A DNA stretch of 64,000 bases, taken from Glaciecola sp049650345 (GTDB lineage Bacteria; Pseudomonadota; Gammaproteobacteria; Enterobacterales; Alteromonadaceae). The stretch covers positions 1 to 64,000 of the forward strand of contig JBARZY010000056.1 of NCBI GenBank assembly GCA_049650345.1, written 5' to 3'. The notes under the pieces were generated by a model, which saw only the letters and a program-made list of their open reading frames with translations, was not told where the DNA came from and searched no databases. Shown here in pieces: positions 24,692 to 33,858 of this stretch. Positions within the stretch are counted from its first letter, which is position 1. Each line of letters begins with the position of its first letter. Made by a program: the position numbers and the translations under genes.

Positions 24692-26197
24692 CTACATCGT
24701 TTTTTTAGGCCTCAATTCCTGTAGCGCATTTACGCTATTGTTTTCAGTATCATTGTCTTGCTCACTTTCACACACCACCAGGTTTTTCCCGTTTTTCTTT
24801 GCCTTATCCATTGCTATGGCTGCTGTATTGACCATTGTAGTGAGGTGGTTTTGAAAGTTTCTAGAGCAATACACGCCAAAGCTTGCGCTTACTTGCACAG
24901 ATTGTTGCTTACATTTAATGTCGAGCTTTTGCACTGCTACCCGCAAGCGGTTCGCAATACGTTGTGCTTCAGGGGTGGTTAATTCAGGTACAATAACCAC
25001 AAACTCGCCACCAGCCCAACGTGTTAACACGCCCTTTTTTCCTAAACTATTCTGCATACACTTGGCAATTCGCGTTAGCACAACATCACCTTGTTCGTGC
25101 CCACAAATACTATTTATGCGAGCGAAATTATCAATGTCAGCTACAATAACTGCCATTTGCCGATGTTTTTTACGCGCGTTGGTAAAGTATATTTGTGCAT
25201 AGTTGCGATTGGCAACTTGGGTAAGTGGGTCACGATTAGTGTGTAACCTAAATTTGTTAATGCAATACTCAATCAAGCTTGTGATGAGTTTGTACAATAT
25301 GAGTAATCCGATCATGCCTAGGGCAACAAATACGGTATACGACTGATTAACTTCCTGTTGGCGCGAATTAAGTGGTGTAAGTACATACAAGTGCCAATCT
25401 AAGCTTTTTAAATTAAGCTTTGACACCAATAAGTCACCATCTTCGCTGCTGACTACTGCGCTAGGATCAATTTGATCAAGCGATGCTTCAGAGAATTGCT
25501 GATGCCATGGTAAGTCTTGGGTGGTTTTAATGCTGCTTTTATTGTCGTCTGAAGGCGCTTGATCTGGCGACAAAGTGTCAATTGATGAGAGTACAATTTC
25601 ATTTTGATTGTTTACAAACACAAACTCGTGCCCATAATTATTGCGAAACTGTGCGAATGAATTGAGAAAATCTTCCAAGGATTTACCCACACCCACAAAA
25701 CCTAAAAAGTTACCTTGTTCATCATATTGGCGAACATCTATGTATAGATGGACGTCTTCACGATTACCCAATACCGCTTGCACTTCGTTATCGGTTTGCT
25801 CTTTTAAGGTAAAATACCAAATGACTTTGCCTTCTATTAAGTCAAATACGTTGCCGCTAGAGTTAAACTGTTTTCTCGATTTTTCGTGCGCCAAATAAAA
25901 AGCCAAGCCGAACTTTTCTTGGTAACGCTTTAGTTGCTCAACTACCTCAGCTTGATTGGGTTGCTGGGCCTCAAAAACATCATCATAGATACCCGCTTTT
26001 GCCAGTGTTGATGCAATTTGTAAGGGCTTAATAAGCTCTTCTTCAATGAGGGAAAATACAGGTGATATTGACTGTTGGTGTTGCTGACTTTGTGAGCCTG
26101 CTAAATCAGATATCGCAAAGTAACCTGCGCTAATAACAGTGAATAATACTAAGCCGACTAATACTACCGAAATACTTTTATGATGGGCCGATGACAC
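24692..26197 (-). CDS. membrane GGDEF protein with periplasmic Cache-like sensor and altered active site
   Basis: A 501-residue protein with TM1 near 10-30, a periplasmic sensor of about 250 residues (Cache-like, with VIWYF...VHLYIDVRQYDEQGNFLGFVGVGKSL), TM2 near 290-310, and a C-terminal GGDEF domain (about 325-480). The substrate motif DPLTQVANR and IVADIDNFARIN are normal, but the signature reads RWAGGEFVVIV where GG[D/E]EF is expected, so the third-position acidic residue is glycine. No RxxD site precedes it. Cyclase activity is therefore doubtful; it may bind GTP or act by protein contact. Confidence 0.9.
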   Translation of the reverse strand: MSSAHHKSISVVLVGLVLFTVISAGYFAISDLAGSQSQQHQQSISPVFSLIEEELIKPLQIASTLAKAGIYDDVFEAQQPNQAEVVEQLKRYQEKFGLAFYLAHEKSRKQFNSSGNVFDLIEGKVIWYFTLKEQTDNEVQAVLGNREDVHLYIDVRQYDEQGNFLGFVGVGKSLEDFLNSFAQFRNNYGHEFVFVNNQNEIVLSSIDTLSPDQAPSDDNKSSIKTTQDLPWHQQFSEASLDQIDPSAVVSSEDGDLLVSKLNLKSLDWHLYVLTPLNSRQQEVNQSYTVFVALGMIGLLILYKLITSLIEYCINKFRLHTNRDPLTQVANRNYAQIYFTNARKKHRQMAVIVADIDNFARINSICGHEQGDVVLTRIAKCMQNSLGKKGVLTRWAGGEFVVIVPELTTPEAQRIANRLRVAVQKLDIKCKQQSVQVSASFGVYCSRNFQNHLTTMVNTAAIAMDKAKKNGKNLVVCESEQDNDTENNSVNALQELRPKKTM

Positions 26198-26295
26198 GTT
26201 TACTACACTCCATGTTTACTCATAAACTTCCACTTTATACGTTGAATTTTAGGTGGGGCTTAACTGAAAGTAAACGATTAATTAATGTACCGCTG

Positions 26296-26829
26296 TTATT
26301 GCATGGGTATTTCGGTTTTTAAATATTGAAAGATTTCTCGGGCAGCCGCCGGTGGCTTGCCTTCGCTTGCTTGTTTTTGTGCGGTACGCAATAACTGCCG
26401 AAGCTTTTGTCGCTCTAATTGGGGGTAATCGGCCACGGCTTTATTGATACCGTCGTTACCCTTAGCAATAATCTCATCGCGCAAGCGTTCTAGCTGATGA
26501 AAGTGTTTGTTTGCTGCTGAGTGAGATGACTTAAGCCTAACTAAGGCTAGCTCAATAGGTTCAATATCACGAGACCGCAGTTTTTTACCTATTAATTGTA
26601 ACTGCCGACGAAACCCGTCTTTTTTGCGATTAATACGGGTGCAAAGCTCAATTGCAGTGAGTAGTTCATCGTCGAGTGGAATTTTTTCACGTTCACCTTT
26701 GGTTAAATCTACCAGTTCTAAGCCAAGCTTTTTTAGTTGTTCTGCGGCTTGTTTTAGTTGGGTTTTACTAATGTAGTCTTCGTCTTCTTCAACGATAGGC
26801 TTATTTGTTTGTGATGAGTTGTTCGACAT
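26296..26829 (-). CDS. darP: ribosome-associated protein YjgA/DarP (DUF615)
   Basis: A 177-residue helical protein of the DUF615 family. Landmarks: EDEDYISKTQLKQAAEQLKKLGLELVDL, IPLDDELLTAIELC and the basic C-terminal segment LERQKLRQLLRTAQKQ. The E. coli protein promotes maturation of the 50S subunit peptidyl transferase centre. It is divergent from pmbA across 80 bp, as in E. coli, which supports orthology. Confidence 0.93.
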   Translation of the reverse strand: MSNNSSQTNKPIVEEDEDYISKTQLKQAAEQLKKLGLELVDLTKGEREKIPLDDELLTAIELCTRINRKKDGFRRQLQLIGKKLRSRDIEPIELALVRLKSSHSAANKHFHQLERLRDEIIAKGNDGINKAVADYPQLERQKLRQLLRTAQKQASEGKPPAAAREIFQYLKTEIPMQ

Positions 26830-26909
26830 CTGCTGTATTTCGGCTAATTAATGGTAGACTAGCTAGATTGTAACGATAGCCCGACCAATTTAATAGTGAA
26901 ACTTATTAT

Positions 26910-28241
26910 ATGCAAGTAGACCAGCAGCTTTCAGAAATTCAAAATATTGTAGATGACACCCTTAAATTTGCCACAAAACTTGGCGCGACTGGCGCTGAAG
27001 CTAGCATGTCAAACGTTCAGGGTATTGCGGTAAGTACTCGTTTAAAAGAAATAGAAACCCTTGAGTTTACGAATGACGGTGGATTGGGGATTGTGGTATT
27101 TGTGGGCAATAAAAAAGGCAGTGCCTCTACTGCTGACTTATCACCTGAAGCGCTTAAGTTAACTGTTACCAAAGCCATCGAAATTGCAAAATATACTAAC
27201 GAAGATAATTGCGCCGGCCTTGCTGACCGCGACTTAATTGCAAGCGATTTTCCTGACTTAGACTTGTATCACCCACAAGAGCTAGATGCTGAATATGCCC
27301 TTGACCAAGCCATGCAATGCGAAACTGCTGGTCTTGCGCAATCAAACTTAATTGTTAACTCTGATGGTGCTTCATACAACGCCAATATTGGTGTAAAAGT
27401 GTACGGCAACACCCATGGTATTAACACCGGTTATCCAAGCAGTCGCTACAGTTTAAGTTGTGTGCTTATAGCACAACAAAATGACGACATGCAGCGCGAC
27501 TATGCCTACACGGTTTCACGAGATGCCATGCAACTATCCACACCTAAGCATGTAGGCGAAGAAGCAGCTCGAGTGACATTATCACGCTTAGGTGCGCAAA
27601 AGTTAAGTACTCGCCAAGCGCCAATATTGTTCCATCGAGATATTGCCTCTGGCTTGTTTGGGCATTTAGTGGGGGCAATTAGTGGTGGTAGCTTGTATCG
27701 CAAATCGAGTTTTTTACTTGATAGCTTGGGCGAAACCCTATTTCCCGAGTGGTTAAATATTTATGAGCGTCCTCACTTAAAGCAAGGCTTAGCCAGTTCG
27801 TCATTCGACAACGAAGGCGTGCAAACATACGATATGGACATTATTAAAGACGGTGCCCTATGTAATTACTTACTTACAAGCTACTCAGCACGCAAGCTTG
27901 GTTTACGCTCAAATGGGCATGCAGGCGGCATTCACAATTGCATGGTCAGCAACACTGGCGAAAGTGACGAGCAACTGCTACAAAAAATGGGCACAGGCCT
28001 GTTGGTCACCGAGTTAATGGGGCAGGGCGTAAATATAGTGAATGGCGATTATTCACGCGGTGCGGCCGGTTTTTGGGTGGAAAACGGTGTAATACAGTAC
28101 CCTGTGCACGAAATTACCATTGCTGGCAATTTGCGAGACATGTTCAAAAATATCGTTGCTATTGGCAAAGAGACAGAGGTGCGGGGTGCCTTGCAGACCG
28201 GCTCTGTATTAGTCAGTAATATGCAAATAGCAGGCGAATAA
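26910..28241 (+). CDS. pmbA: metalloprotease TldD/PmbA family, PmbA (TldE)
   Basis: A 443-residue cytoplasmic protein of the TldE/PmbA type, the non-zinc partner of the TldD-TldE protease that degrades unfolded peptides and matures modified peptides. Landmarks: GASYNANIGVKVYGNTHGINTGYPSSRYSLSCVLIA in the middle, PILFHRDIASGLFGHLVGAISGGSLYRKSSFLLD, and GDYSRGAAGFWVENG near 390. The HExxxH of TldD is absent, as expected. tldD is not in the window. The next gene starts 17 bases downstream. Confidence 0.95.
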   Translation: MQVDQQLSEIQNIVDDTLKFATKLGATGAEASMSNVQGIAVSTRLKEIETLEFTNDGGLGIVVFVGNKKGSASTADLSPEALKLTVTKAIEIAKYTNEDNCAGLADRDLIASDFPDLDLYHPQELDAEYALDQAMQCETAGLAQSNLIVNSDGASYNANIGVKVYGNTHGINTGYPSSRYSLSCVLIAQQNDDMQRDYAYTVSRDAMQLSTPKHVGEEAARVTLSRLGAQKLSTRQAPILFHRDIASGLFGHLVGAISGGSLYRKSSFLLDSLGETLFPEWLNIYERPHLKQGLASSSFDNEGVQTYDMDIIKDGALCNYLLTSYSARKLGLRSNGHAGGIHNCMVSNTGESDEQLLQKMGTGLLVTELMGQGVNIVNGDYSRGAAGFWVENGVIQYPVHEITIAGNLRDMFKNIVAIGKETEVRGALQTGSVLVSNMQIAGE

Positions 28242-28258
28242 AAAAGCGGTGATTATTT

Positions 28259-29380
28259 ATGTATGCAGCACATGCCGAGTCGTTTTTAACTGACACCAAC
28301 AAATTTGCTGACCCCAACCGCCAATTTTGGACGCTACAAATTGGTGGTTGGTTAGGCTATTGCATGGTGGTATTTTTTGCCATTATTCATCCACAGTTTG
28401 ATCAAGCCGGTTTTAATTTAGCGGGTCAACTTATTAACCTGGTTATAGAGACCCTCAGCGGGTTTGTGCTGTCTTCTATGTTGTGGTTTATGATTAGGCG
28501 CATAGTGCATTTAAGTTTGCGCATGACTCTGTTTATTAGTTTCACCTCAGCGGCCTTACTTGGTTGCGTGTTCAATGTAATAAAACTGGCATCGTATAAA
28601 AGCATCATTCACAATCAAATTTGGTACTTAGAACTGAATATGCTGGAATTTGGTGGTTGGTTATTGTTTTCTGTTGCCACTATGTACGTCTTCACTGCGA
28701 TATTTTTTATTATGCTTTACAACAGCCGCTTGCAAAAAGAGCATGAAATGCTACTGCGCGCGCAAACATCGGCAAAAGAAGCACAGCTACAAATGTTGCG
28801 GTATCAATTAAACCCGCATTTTATGTTCAATACCTTAAACGCTATTTCCACGCTAATTTTTAAACAAGAAAACGACAAAGCTAACGAAATGCTTGATAAG
28901 CTTTGTGAGTTTTTTCGTTATTCCTTGAGTAAACAAGGTGTGCAGCAAAGCACACTTAAAGACGAATTGGATCTCCTTGATGTATACCTATCGATAGAAA
29001 AGGTTAGGTTTGGCGATCGTTTGAGTGTAACGCTAGATATAGATACTCGTGCACAATTGGCAAAAGTCCCTAGCTTGTTTTTGCAACCCATTATTGAGAA
29101 TGCAATTAAGTATGGGGTTGAGGCCAGTAAAAATAATGGCCAAATACATATTGTTGCAAAATGTCACTTAGAACAATTGATTATTCAAGTAGCAGATAGC
29201 GGTCCGGGCTTAGAGCCATCAAACTCTAAGGGCTTTGGTATTGGTCTAAATAACACTAAAGAACGTTTAAATACCATGTTTAATAGCCTTTGTGACGTTG
29301 AGCTTGGCGAACATGAAGCCGGCGGTGCACAGGTCATCATCAGAATGCCATTTAAGGTAGAGTTATCAAGTGACGGATAA
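28259..29380 (+). CDS. LytS/YehU-type sensor histidine kinase
   Basis: A 373-residue inner-membrane kinase with four hydrophobic segments in residues 25-160, a short helix, then the His_kinase domain. The phospho-acceptor motif is LRYQLNPHFMFNTLNAIS (His near 198). The ATPase part has LQPIIENAIKYGVE (N box) and ADSGPG...GIGLNNTKERL (G box). It overlaps the LytTR regulator gene by 11 bases and is 17 bases after pmbA. No periplasmic sensor of note; the signal is probably sensed in the membrane. Confidence 0.92.
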   Translation: MYAAHAESFLTDTNKFADPNRQFWTLQIGGWLGYCMVVFFAIIHPQFDQAGFNLAGQLINLVIETLSGFVLSSMLWFMIRRIVHLSLRMTLFISFTSAALLGCVFNVIKLASYKSIIHNQIWYLELNMLEFGGWLLFSVATMYVFTAIFFIMLYNSRLQKEHEMLLRAQTSAKEAQLQMLRYQLNPHFMFNTLNAISTLIFKQENDKANEMLDKLCEFFRYSLSKQGVQQSTLKDELDLLDVYLSIEKVRFGDRLSVTLDIDTRAQLAKVPSLFLQPIIENAIKYGVEASKNNGQIHIVAKCHLEQLIIQVADSGPGLEPSNSKGFGIGLNNTKERLNTMFNSLCDVELGEHEAGGAQVIIRMPFKVELSSDG

Positions 29381-30200
29381 ACGTATTAGAGCGCTTGTAG
29401 TAGACGACGAGCCCTTAGCTATTGAGGGACTAAAGTTACGCTTAGAAAAAATTGATGACATTAGCGTTATTGGTCAGGCTGTGAATGGTGACGAGGCAAT
29501 TGTTTTGGTGCATGACCTACAGCCTGATGTGTTGTTTATTGACTTACATTTACCGGGCTTAAATGGCTTGGAGGTTGTGCAATCTTTGCAATCAGACTCT
29601 ATGCCATTGGTAGTGTTTGTTACTGCGCATAGCGAATATGCCCTTGATGCGTTTGAATTAAACGCCATTGATTATATTTTAAAGCCCGCTAATTTAGGGC
29701 GCTTACAACAAACCATGGTGCGCATAAAAGAACGTTTGGCGCCGCAAGAGCGTGATCAAGAAAAATACCGCTTGATGAAAGCCTTGGGTGAAGCTTCTGG
29801 CCTTGAAATTTCTGAGCTTGAAGAGTGGCTAGATACCAATACTCCGCTACCATCAATTGGCCAACAAGAGTTGGTTATAAAAAACACCAATAATCAAAAA
29901 GTATTTGTTCCTATGCATGATATTGGTTGGGTGGATGCTGCCGGTGATTACATGTGTATCCATACACCCAAAGAAAATTATATAGTTCGAATTACCATGA
30001 AGAAGCTTACTAGCCAGTTAGATGAGCGTATTTTTCAACGTATTCACAAGTCAACGGTGGTAAATATGAATCGCGTTAAAAGCGTTCAAAGTTTGCGTAA
30101 TAATGAAAGCATGCTTGATTTAGGTGACGGCATCAAGCTTAAAGTGAGTCGTAATTATAACGCCGCAGTGCATACTATAATTGAGGCGCGTGCAAAATAA
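29370..30200 (+). CDS. LytTR-family response regulator
   Basis: A 276-residue regulator. Receiver domain (about 4-120) with acidic pair VDDEP, phospho-acceptor Asp in LFIDLHLPG, Thr in VTAHSEYA and Lys in YILKPAN. C-terminal LytTR DNA-binding domain (about 165-272) with VPMHDIGWVDAAGDYMCIHT and RIHKSTVVNMNRV. The GTG start lies within the kinase gene. Partner of the LytS-type kinase. Direct-repeat LytTR sites could not be located with confidence. Confidence 0.93.
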   Translation: MTDKRIRALVVDDEPLAIEGLKLRLEKIDDISVIGQAVNGDEAIVLVHDLQPDVLFIDLHLPGLNGLEVVQSLQSDSMPLVVFVTAHSEYALDAFELNAIDYILKPANLGRLQQTMVRIKERLAPQERDQEKYRLMKALGEASGLEISELEEWLDTNTPLPSIGQQELVIKNTNNQKVFVPMHDIGWVDAAGDYMCIHTPKENYIVRITMKKLTSQLDERIFQRIHKSTVVNMNRVKSVQSLRNNESMLDLGDGIKLKVSRNYNAAVHTIIEARAK

Positions 30201-30257
30201 AGAATATACTCACCATGTTATGTTGGGGTTTTTAAAGTACCACTATTAAGTTCCAAC

Positions 30258-30290
30258 AAAAAAGCCCTGCATTTAAATACAGAGCTTTCT
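30258..30290. terminator. bidirectional terminator between lytTR regulator and arcA
   Basis: AAAGC-CTG-ATTTAAAT-CAG-GCTTT forms a long AT-flanked stem with two mismatches. On the minus strand it ends in TTTTTT (arcA side), 43 bases after the arcA stop. The plus strand shows a weaker T-run (GCTTTCT). Confidence 0.8.
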
Positions 30291-30332
30291 GATAGTACCG
30301 CTTAACGCTTTTACATTAATACTAGGTAGTAC

Positions 30333-31037
30333 TTAGTCTACCGCTCCGCAAAAACGATAACCTTCGCCGTGGATCGTTACGATCAATTCTTCTTCGTTTG
30401 GCTCAGATTCAAAATGTTTTCTAATACGACGGATGGTAACGTCAACGGTGCGATCATTTGGACGTAACTCACGCCCTGTCATTTCCATAATAAGTTGCTC
30501 GCGGGTAAGAATTTTACCTGGATTGCTCAAAAATAAATGCAATGCTCTGAACTCGCTGCGCGGTAATCTAAATTCTTTGCCTAGTGGTGATATTAAGCTT
30601 CGGCTATCACCGTCTAATGTCCAACCGTTAAACTTAACTTTACTTGGTAAGTCGTCGTCTTCAGCAGCGTTACTGGTGCGTGAGAGTAAGTTGCGCGCAC
30701 GGATAGTAAGCTCGCGCGGGTTGAATGGCTTAGTAAGGTAGTCGTCGGCACCAATTTCAAGGCCTAGAATACGGTCAACGTCGTTATCGCGACCTGTTAA
30801 AAATATAAGACCTACGTTTTTACGGTCACGCACTTCGCGCGCAAGTATTAAACCATTTTTGCCAGGTAAGTTAATGTCCATAATAACAAGATTGATATTG
30901 TTGTTTTCAAAGAAGTCATGCATTTCTTCGCCATTTTCGGCTTCAAACACATTATAACCTTCGGCTTCAAACAAGCTTTTCAGGGTGGTACGCGTTACTA
31001 TTTCATCTTCTACTATTAATATATTTGGCGTTTGCAT
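30333..31037 (-). CDS. arcA: aerobic respiration control response regulator ArcA
   Basis: A 234-residue OmpR-family regulator nearly identical in layout to E. coli ArcA. Receiver: MQTPNILIVEDE, phospho-acceptor Asp in VIMDINLPGKNGL (about residue 54), Thr in FLTGRDND and Lys in DDYLTKPFNPRELTIRA. C-terminal winged helix from about 135 with TREQLIMEMTGRELRPNDRTVDVTIRRIRKHFE. It represses aerobic metabolism when oxygen is low; the ArcB kinase is not in the window (some Alteromonadales use HptA). It has its own 302-bp upstream region and a terminator. Confidence 0.97.
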   Translation of the reverse strand: MQTPNILIVEDEIVTRTTLKSLFEAEGYNVFEAENGEEMHDFFENNNINLVIMDINLPGKNGLILAREVRDRKNVGLIFLTGRDNDVDRILGLEIGADDYLTKPFNPRELTIRARNLLSRTSNAAEDDDLPSKVKFNGWTLDGDSRSLISPLGKEFRLPRSEFRALHLFLSNPGKILTREQLIMEMTGRELRPNDRTVDVTIRRIRKHFESEPNEEELIVTIHGEGYRFCGAVD

Positions 31038-31339
31038 TTGGACTCTACACTTATTTTTTTTGATTTAGGGTGCCTGCGAATTAACTAGGTAATACAACCA
31101 TTGGTTGTGTCTATTGATTATTTCTGCTGAATATGAACAAAAAACTTATCAAAAACACAGATTTATACCAATGTAATTAAATTATATCACACACAGAGAT
31201 GAGTATTTCAAAAAACGATGCAATTTAAAAGCCTCTTTTTGTATTATTAAGCTTATATATGTCAATAGTGTGAATTGTAAAAGAGTATTTCAGCATTTTG
31301 GTGCAACAAATCGAAATATGCGCGACTTTGCACCAACAA
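31038..31339. promoter_or_regulatory. 302-bp arcA upstream region
   Basis: No gene seen. A perfect 15-bp palindrome (ACAACCA/TGGTTGT around one base) lies at 31094-31108, 57-71 bases before the arcA start, and is a plausible operator. The remainder is AT-rich. The glgA stop lies at the far edge; no clear terminator for glgA was found. Confidence 0.45.
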
Positions 31340-32785
31340 TCAGCTCAATCTTGCTTGTTCATAAACAAACTCGTATTCTTTAGCGGCATCGCTCCATAAA
31401 AATCGAGTGCGCATGCCAAGTTTTATCATTTGCTTAATACGAGCTGGGGACTCTTGATAGGTTAATAGTGCATTTCGCAGGGTGCTAAGCAGCGCCAAAC
31501 TATTTGGTGTGTCAAATACAAAGCCGGTTCCGTTGTCATGCTTTGCATCTACTATTGTATCTGCCAACCCACCCACGTTTCGTACTATGGGAATAGTACC
31601 GTAGGCTAAGCTATACATTTGGTTTAAGCCACAAGGCTCAAATTCTGACGGCATTAAGAAAAAGTCACTGCCAGCTTCAATTAAATGCGCCCATTTAGGT
31701 TTAAATGCCTCAACAAATGCAAATTTATCAGGGAAGTTATGACTAATACCATGTAACTGACTAGTAATGGTTTCATCACCTGTGCCCATTATAATTATTT
31801 GTACTTTGTGCCTAAGTACTTGCTCTAAAATAGGCATAATAAAGTCAAACCCTTTTTGGCGAGTTGCTCTACAAACCATGCCGATTAGCGGCACCGATTT
31901 AATTATTGGGAGTTTTGCATCTGCTTGTAATTCTGCTTTGCAGCGTGTTTTTCCAGCCATGTTGTCAACGCTAAAATTAGCAGGAAGAAACTCGTCGGTG
32001 GCAGGATCCCACTGCGAATAATCGCAACCGTTTAGTACGCCGTATAACTTTTCTGGTGCTAGGTTGATTACGTCAGACACCCCGTGGCTTCCTAATACCG
32101 ATGTAACTTCGGTAGCGTAGGTTGGACTAACCGGACACACTTTGTCGGCATACATTATGCCTGTTTTTAGCATGTTTACGTGACCGTTGTCAGTATATAC
32201 TTTGTGCGCATCTTCGTGGTCGAGAGTAGGTACTTTAGTAAGTACTTCAACTCCCTGAAATGCAGCGTTATGGAGTGTAATTACGCATTTTACGTGGGTA
32301 TAAAAATTCGCATCGGCAACTAAGTTATGGCGCTGCAAATAGTTGCTACGCATAAAATATGGTGTAAGCGAAGTATGCCAGTCGTGACAATGCACAATAT
32401 CGGGCTGAAAGCTGGCATTAGCGCTAACGCTTAATGCACAAATTGAGAACAAACTAAACTTTTGGGCATTGCTAGCTTGGCTGCTGTCGCCATATGGACT
32501 GCTAGCTTGACTGAAGTAAGGATGATCAATTAAGTAAGTCGTTATGCCATAGAAATTTAATTGTTTCACTTTATACGAGTGATTGTGATCATTTATACGC
32601 GCTATTTGCTCAGGCATGGCGTCAACTAAATCAAACGATTCGGCAACCTGCTTGTAATAGGGCATAATAATAACCACATCATGCCCTAAATCTTTCAGAG
32701 CAATTGGAAGTGCTTTGCCTACATCGGCTAAGCCGCCAGTTTTTATAATGTCTTCAACTTCAGAAATAACAAAAAGCACTTTCAT
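31340..32785 (-). CDS. glgA: glycogen/starch synthase (ADP-glucose type)
   Basis: A 481-residue GT5 glycosyltransferase extending alpha-1,4-glucan from ADP-glucose. N-terminal KTGGLADVGKALP (ADP-glucose binding, residues 15-27), DIVHCHDWHTSL, and the C-terminal EAGSDFFLMPSEFEPCGLNQMYSLAYGTIPIVRNVGGLADT, with the catalytic glutamate region. Slightly unusual N-terminus VISEVEDIIKTGG. No other glg gene is adjacent. It follows rsmC by 11 bases, so it is probably read from the trmB-rsmC promoter, an odd partnership. Confidence 0.95.
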   Translation of the reverse strand: MKVLFVISEVEDIIKTGGLADVGKALPIALKDLGHDVVIIMPYYKQVAESFDLVDAMPEQIARINDHNHSYKVKQLNFYGITTYLIDHPYFSQASSPYGDSSQASNAQKFSLFSICALSVSANASFQPDIVHCHDWHTSLTPYFMRSNYLQRHNLVADANFYTHVKCVITLHNAAFQGVEVLTKVPTLDHEDAHKVYTDNGHVNMLKTGIMYADKVCPVSPTYATEVTSVLGSHGVSDVINLAPEKLYGVLNGCDYSQWDPATDEFLPANFSVDNMAGKTRCKAELQADAKLPIIKSVPLIGMVCRATRQKGFDFIMPILEQVLRHKVQIIIMGTGDETITSQLHGISHNFPDKFAFVEAFKPKWAHLIEAGSDFFLMPSEFEPCGLNQMYSLAYGTIPIVRNVGGLADTIVDAKHDNGTGFVFDTPNSLALLSTLRNALLTYQESPARIKQMIKLGMRTRFLWSDAAKEYEFVYEQARLS

Positions 32786-32796
32786 GATATACGTAC

Positions 32797-33858
32797 CTAC
32801 TTTTTAGGTTTAGTCACCGAATACACTCTGTATTTATTGCTTGCGGCTACTTCACTAAAAGTCTTATACACGTTTTCGAAAATATCTGGATACGGTAAAA
32901 AACGATTAGCTACCACTGTCATGGTAGCATAGGGGTTACTGGCACTGTATGCTTGTTTTATGAAGTTTTCGGTAATGCTGTAGTCGTTTTTAATACCGTC
33001 ATGGAATGGCGGATTAGAAACAATATGGTCAAAACGCTTATATTGCTGAATAAACCCGTCACAAGCTTCAATAGTAGCGCTTACTCCATTTAGCTTAGCA
33101 GACTGCTGAGCACAATATATTGCCAACGCCGATACATCGCTCATGGTTACTTTTAAGCGAGAATGATATTTATTGACCACCTTTAACAAGTAGCAGCCAA
33201 TTACACCAGTACCACAGGCAAAGTCATACAATTCGCCTTTCATACTTTGCGTGCTTTGGCTAGTGAACTGTTTTAGCAGTAGTTCAGTGCCTGGATCTAG
33301 CTGTTTATGACCAAATACGCCAGGCAACGACATGACCTTTACTGGCTGATCATTAATAATGTATTCACGCTCTACTTCATAGCTTGCTATGTCAAAGTTT
33401 TTTGCAGGCTCTGCAACGGTTACTGCATAAACCGCGCAATGCTTGGCGCTGTCTATTTTATTTACGTTTTCGCCAATAGCACTTAGCAATTTAGGCACAC
33501 TCTTAATACCCGCTTTGTTTTCACCTACGACTAGCACTACACCATTGGCTTTGACTAGACAGGCTGCATTGGCAATTAACATGTGTAATTGTTGTTTTGA
33601 TTTAGGCAAGTAAATTACCACACCATCAAGCGCATCCACACCTTGTTCAGATTTGTTAAAACTAGCGGCAAAGTGCTGGCTGTGATTAGCATTTTTAACA
33701 CAATCGCTAAAATGATGGTGATACTGGTGCAAGCCAACAATATTGGGGTTGTTAAGTGAATTAAATACCCCAGCCTCTGTTGGGTTTATAAACGCCCAAT
33801 TGCCGCTTTCAAGATGTTCTGCGCTACGCAACAGTAATTGACTGGGTAATGACAACAT
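32797..33858 (-). CDS. rsmC: 16S rRNA (guanine1207-N2)-methyltransferase
   Basis: A 353-residue two-domain methyltransferase. The degenerate N-terminal domain has VVLVVGENKAGIKSVPKLL as in E. coli RsmC. The C-terminal catalytic domain has LPGVFGHKQLDPGTELLL, SAM motif DFACGTGVIGCYLL (DVGCG in E. coli) and the N2-guanine motif SNPPFHDGIK. It overlaps the trmB stop by one base (TAATG) and is followed by glgA 11 bases later. Confidence 0.92.
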   Translation of the reverse strand: MLSLPSQLLLRSAEHLESGNWAFINPTEAGVFNSLNNPNIVGLHQYHHHFSDCVKNANHSQHFAASFNKSEQGVDALDGVVIYLPKSKQQLHMLIANAACLVKANGVVLVVGENKAGIKSVPKLLSAIGENVNKIDSAKHCAVYAVTVAEPAKNFDIASYEVEREYIINDQPVKVMSLPGVFGHKQLDPGTELLLKQFTSQSTQSMKGELYDFACGTGVIGCYLLKVVNKYHSRLKVTMSDVSALAIYCAQQSAKLNGVSATIEACDGFIQQYKRFDHIVSNPPFHDGIKNDYSITENFIKQAYSASNPYATMTVVANRFLPYPDIFENVYKTFSEVAASNKYRVYSVTKPKK

